Part shown: piece by piece, positions 5,413-6,074 of the stretch | Layout: every line of letters starts with the position of its first letter | How positions within the stretch are numbered: position 1 is the stretch's first letter | DNA from: Gemmatimonadota bacterium | Lineage (GTDB): Bacteria > Gemmatimonadota > Gemmatimonadetes > Gemmatimonadales > GWC2-71-9 | Reading direction: 5' to 3' | Assembly (NCBI GenBank): GCA_029862935.1 | Contig: JAOTWK010000227.1 | Coordinates: 1-6,074, forward strand | DNA length: 6,074 nt | Program-made: the position numbers and the translations under genes | Notes under the pieces: model-generated | Databases searched by the model: none | What the model was told of the DNA's origin: nothing | Seen by the model: only the letters and a program-made list of their open reading frames with translations

Positions 5413-5946
5413 ATGAACAGGATGCTCAAACTCTCGCTCACCCTCGTACTCACCGCAGCGATCCTGGTACCCGCTTCGGTTGAGGCGCAGCGGGCAGACA
5501 GGGCCAAGATTCAGGAAGCGATGAAGGCTGCGCCCGACAACCTCGCCCGGAACGCCACGATCATGGATTGGGACCAGTCCGTATTGCGCGAAGGAACCAA
5601 CGGCTGGACGTGTATGCCGACGCCACCGGATCTCCCCGGGACCGCCCCCATGTGTCTCGACGCGCAGTGGGTCAACTGGGCGCATGCCTGGCAGACCAAG
5701 ACGACGCCCACGTTCACGAGCATCGGCATCTCGTACATGCTTGAGGGGGATGAAGGGGCCAGCAACTCCGATCCGTACGGCACGAAGGAGACGTCGACGG
5801 ACTGGGTTGTAGCCGGCCCGCACCTGATGATTGTCTTGCCCGATCCGTCCATGCTGGATGACATGACCACCGACCATACTACTGGCGGTCCGTGGGTGAT
5901 GTGGCAGGGGACGCCGTACGCGCACATCATGGTGCCGCTCAAGTAA
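5413..5946 (+). CDS. Small secreted protein of unknown function
   Basis: 177 aa. AGGAG (5403-5407) lies five bases before the ATG. A Sec signal peptide (MNRMLKLSLTLVLTAAILVPASVEA) is probably cut before Gln26, leaving a periplasmic or exported protein of about 152 residues with no further membrane segment and no lipobox. The mature part opens with a helix (AKIQEAMKAAPDNLARNATIMDW) and continues with conserved-looking, Trp/Gly/Pro-rich motifs: LREGTNGWTCMPTPPDLPGTAPMCLD (58-83), WVNWAHAW (86-93), GISYMLEGDEGASNSDPY (105-122), WVVAGPHLMIVLPDP (131-145) and GGPWVMWQGTPYAHIMVP (158-175). The only two cysteines, Cys67 and Cys81, could form one disulfide. I recall similar unnamed proteins in environmental bacteria but know no assigned function. 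The Tyr/His/Met-rich end (TPYAHIMVP) could suggest ligand or metal contact, which is speculation. It follows the phosphatase gene after 216 nt and is probably a separate unit. Confidence 0.85.
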   Translation: MNRMLKLSLTLVLTAAILVPASVEAQRADRAKIQEAMKAAPDNLARNATIMDWDQSVLREGTNGWTCMPTPPDLPGTAPMCLDAQWVNWAHAWQTKTTPTFTSIGISYMLEGDEGASNSDPYGTKETSTDWVVAGPHLMIVLPDPSMLDDMTTDHTTGGPWVMWQGTPYAHIMVPLK

Positions 5947-5956
5947 CGTTTTGGCT

Positions 5957-6074
5957 TTGACGTACGCGGCAAGAGTACAGAACAGCCCGCGATCGCCGCG
6001 CAGAGCGGCGTTCGCGGGCGTCGTGTTGGCGGTTTTCGGGTCGACGGGAGGGTGCGCCAGCGCTCCCAGGCAGC
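5957..6074 (+). CDS. Possible start of a signal-peptide-bearing protein, cut by the window edge
   Basis: This frame is open from the TTG at 5957 to the right edge (39 codons; the 118-base span leaves one extra base). It reads like an exported protein: an Arg-rich n-region (RVQNSPRSPRR), a hydrophobic run (AAFAGVVLAVFG), then STGGCASAP. The Cys would be a lipidation site, though Thr at -3 is a poor lipobox. No Shine-Dalgarno supports the TTG, and the start is only 10 nt after the preceding stop. The same bases contain a strong hairpin, so this may be non-coding with the true gene starting elsewhere. Confidence 0.33.
   Translation, partial: MTYAARVQNSPRSPRRAAFAGVVLAVFGSTGGCASAPRQ
5985..6019 (+). 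terminator. Strong hairpin after the secreted-protein gene
   Basis: Arms 5985-5999 (GCCCGCGATCGCCGC) and 6005-6019 pair over 15 positions with one T-T mismatch and a 5-nt loop (GCAGA). It lies 38 nt after the stop of the secreted-protein gene. A T-tract is absent immediately downstream (GTCGTG, with TTTT only at 6033-6036), so it is a weak terminator candidate, and it overlaps the possible reading frame at the edge. Confidence 0.45.

Noticed and set aside
5236..5972. Minus-strand frames of 229 and 153 codons opposite the secreted-protein gene
   Set aside because: Arg/Gly/His-rich or mirror-coded products without motifs; the plus-strand gene has a signal peptide and a well-placed AGGAG.

Overview
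The window is GC-rich and comes from a diderm (Gram-negative) bacterium. The evidence is an outer-membrane beta-barrel porin ending in Phe, a lipobox-bearing membrane protein and several Sec signal peptides. The protein style (GC-rich codons, phosphate-selective-type porin, lipoprotein-MscS, a PP2C phosphatase and a secreted protein with CMP/MCLD motifs) would fit an environmental lineage such as Gemmatimonadota. That placement is an impression; no rRNA or marker gene is present to prove it.

Left part, minus strand (2985 down to 1): a compact operon. A MarR-family regulator comes first. After 58 nt it is followed by an MscS-type mechanosensitive channel with an unusual N-terminus: a lipoprotein signal, then a periplasmic four-heptad coiled coil, before the pore-forming core. 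The channel stop codon overlaps (ATGA) the start of a long helical protein that I do not recognise. That protein runs off the left edge, with about 400 codons visible and no stop.

Centre (2986-3161): a divergent control region. A perfect 13-bp inverted repeat with a 10-bp spacer (3020-3055) carries TTGACA and TAACTT in each arm. It therefore reads as two mirror-image sigma70-like promoters, each with a 17-bp spacer, on the same stretch of DNA: one for the marR operon and one for the porin. A 15-bp palindrome, GTCAAGTAACTTGAC, overlaps it and is the best candidate operator for the MarR protein.

Right part, plus strand: a porin of the phosphate-selective O/P type (3162-4223) closed by a strong 15-bp hairpin; a single-domain PP2C serine/threonine phosphatase with all the expected metal-binding aspartates (4315-5196); a 216-nt intergenic stretch with several small hairpins; a small secreted protein of unknown function (5413-5946); and, at the edge, a possible signal-peptide-bearing reading frame that also contains a strong hairpin.

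Working model (inference): the MarR protein senses a small molecule and controls, from one symmetric operator/promoter, both a route through the outer membrane (the porin) and an envelope-anchored mechanosensitive channel with its partner protein. The PP2C phosphatase and the secreted protein look like separate transcription units. No mobile element, CRISPR array, rRNA or tRNA was seen.
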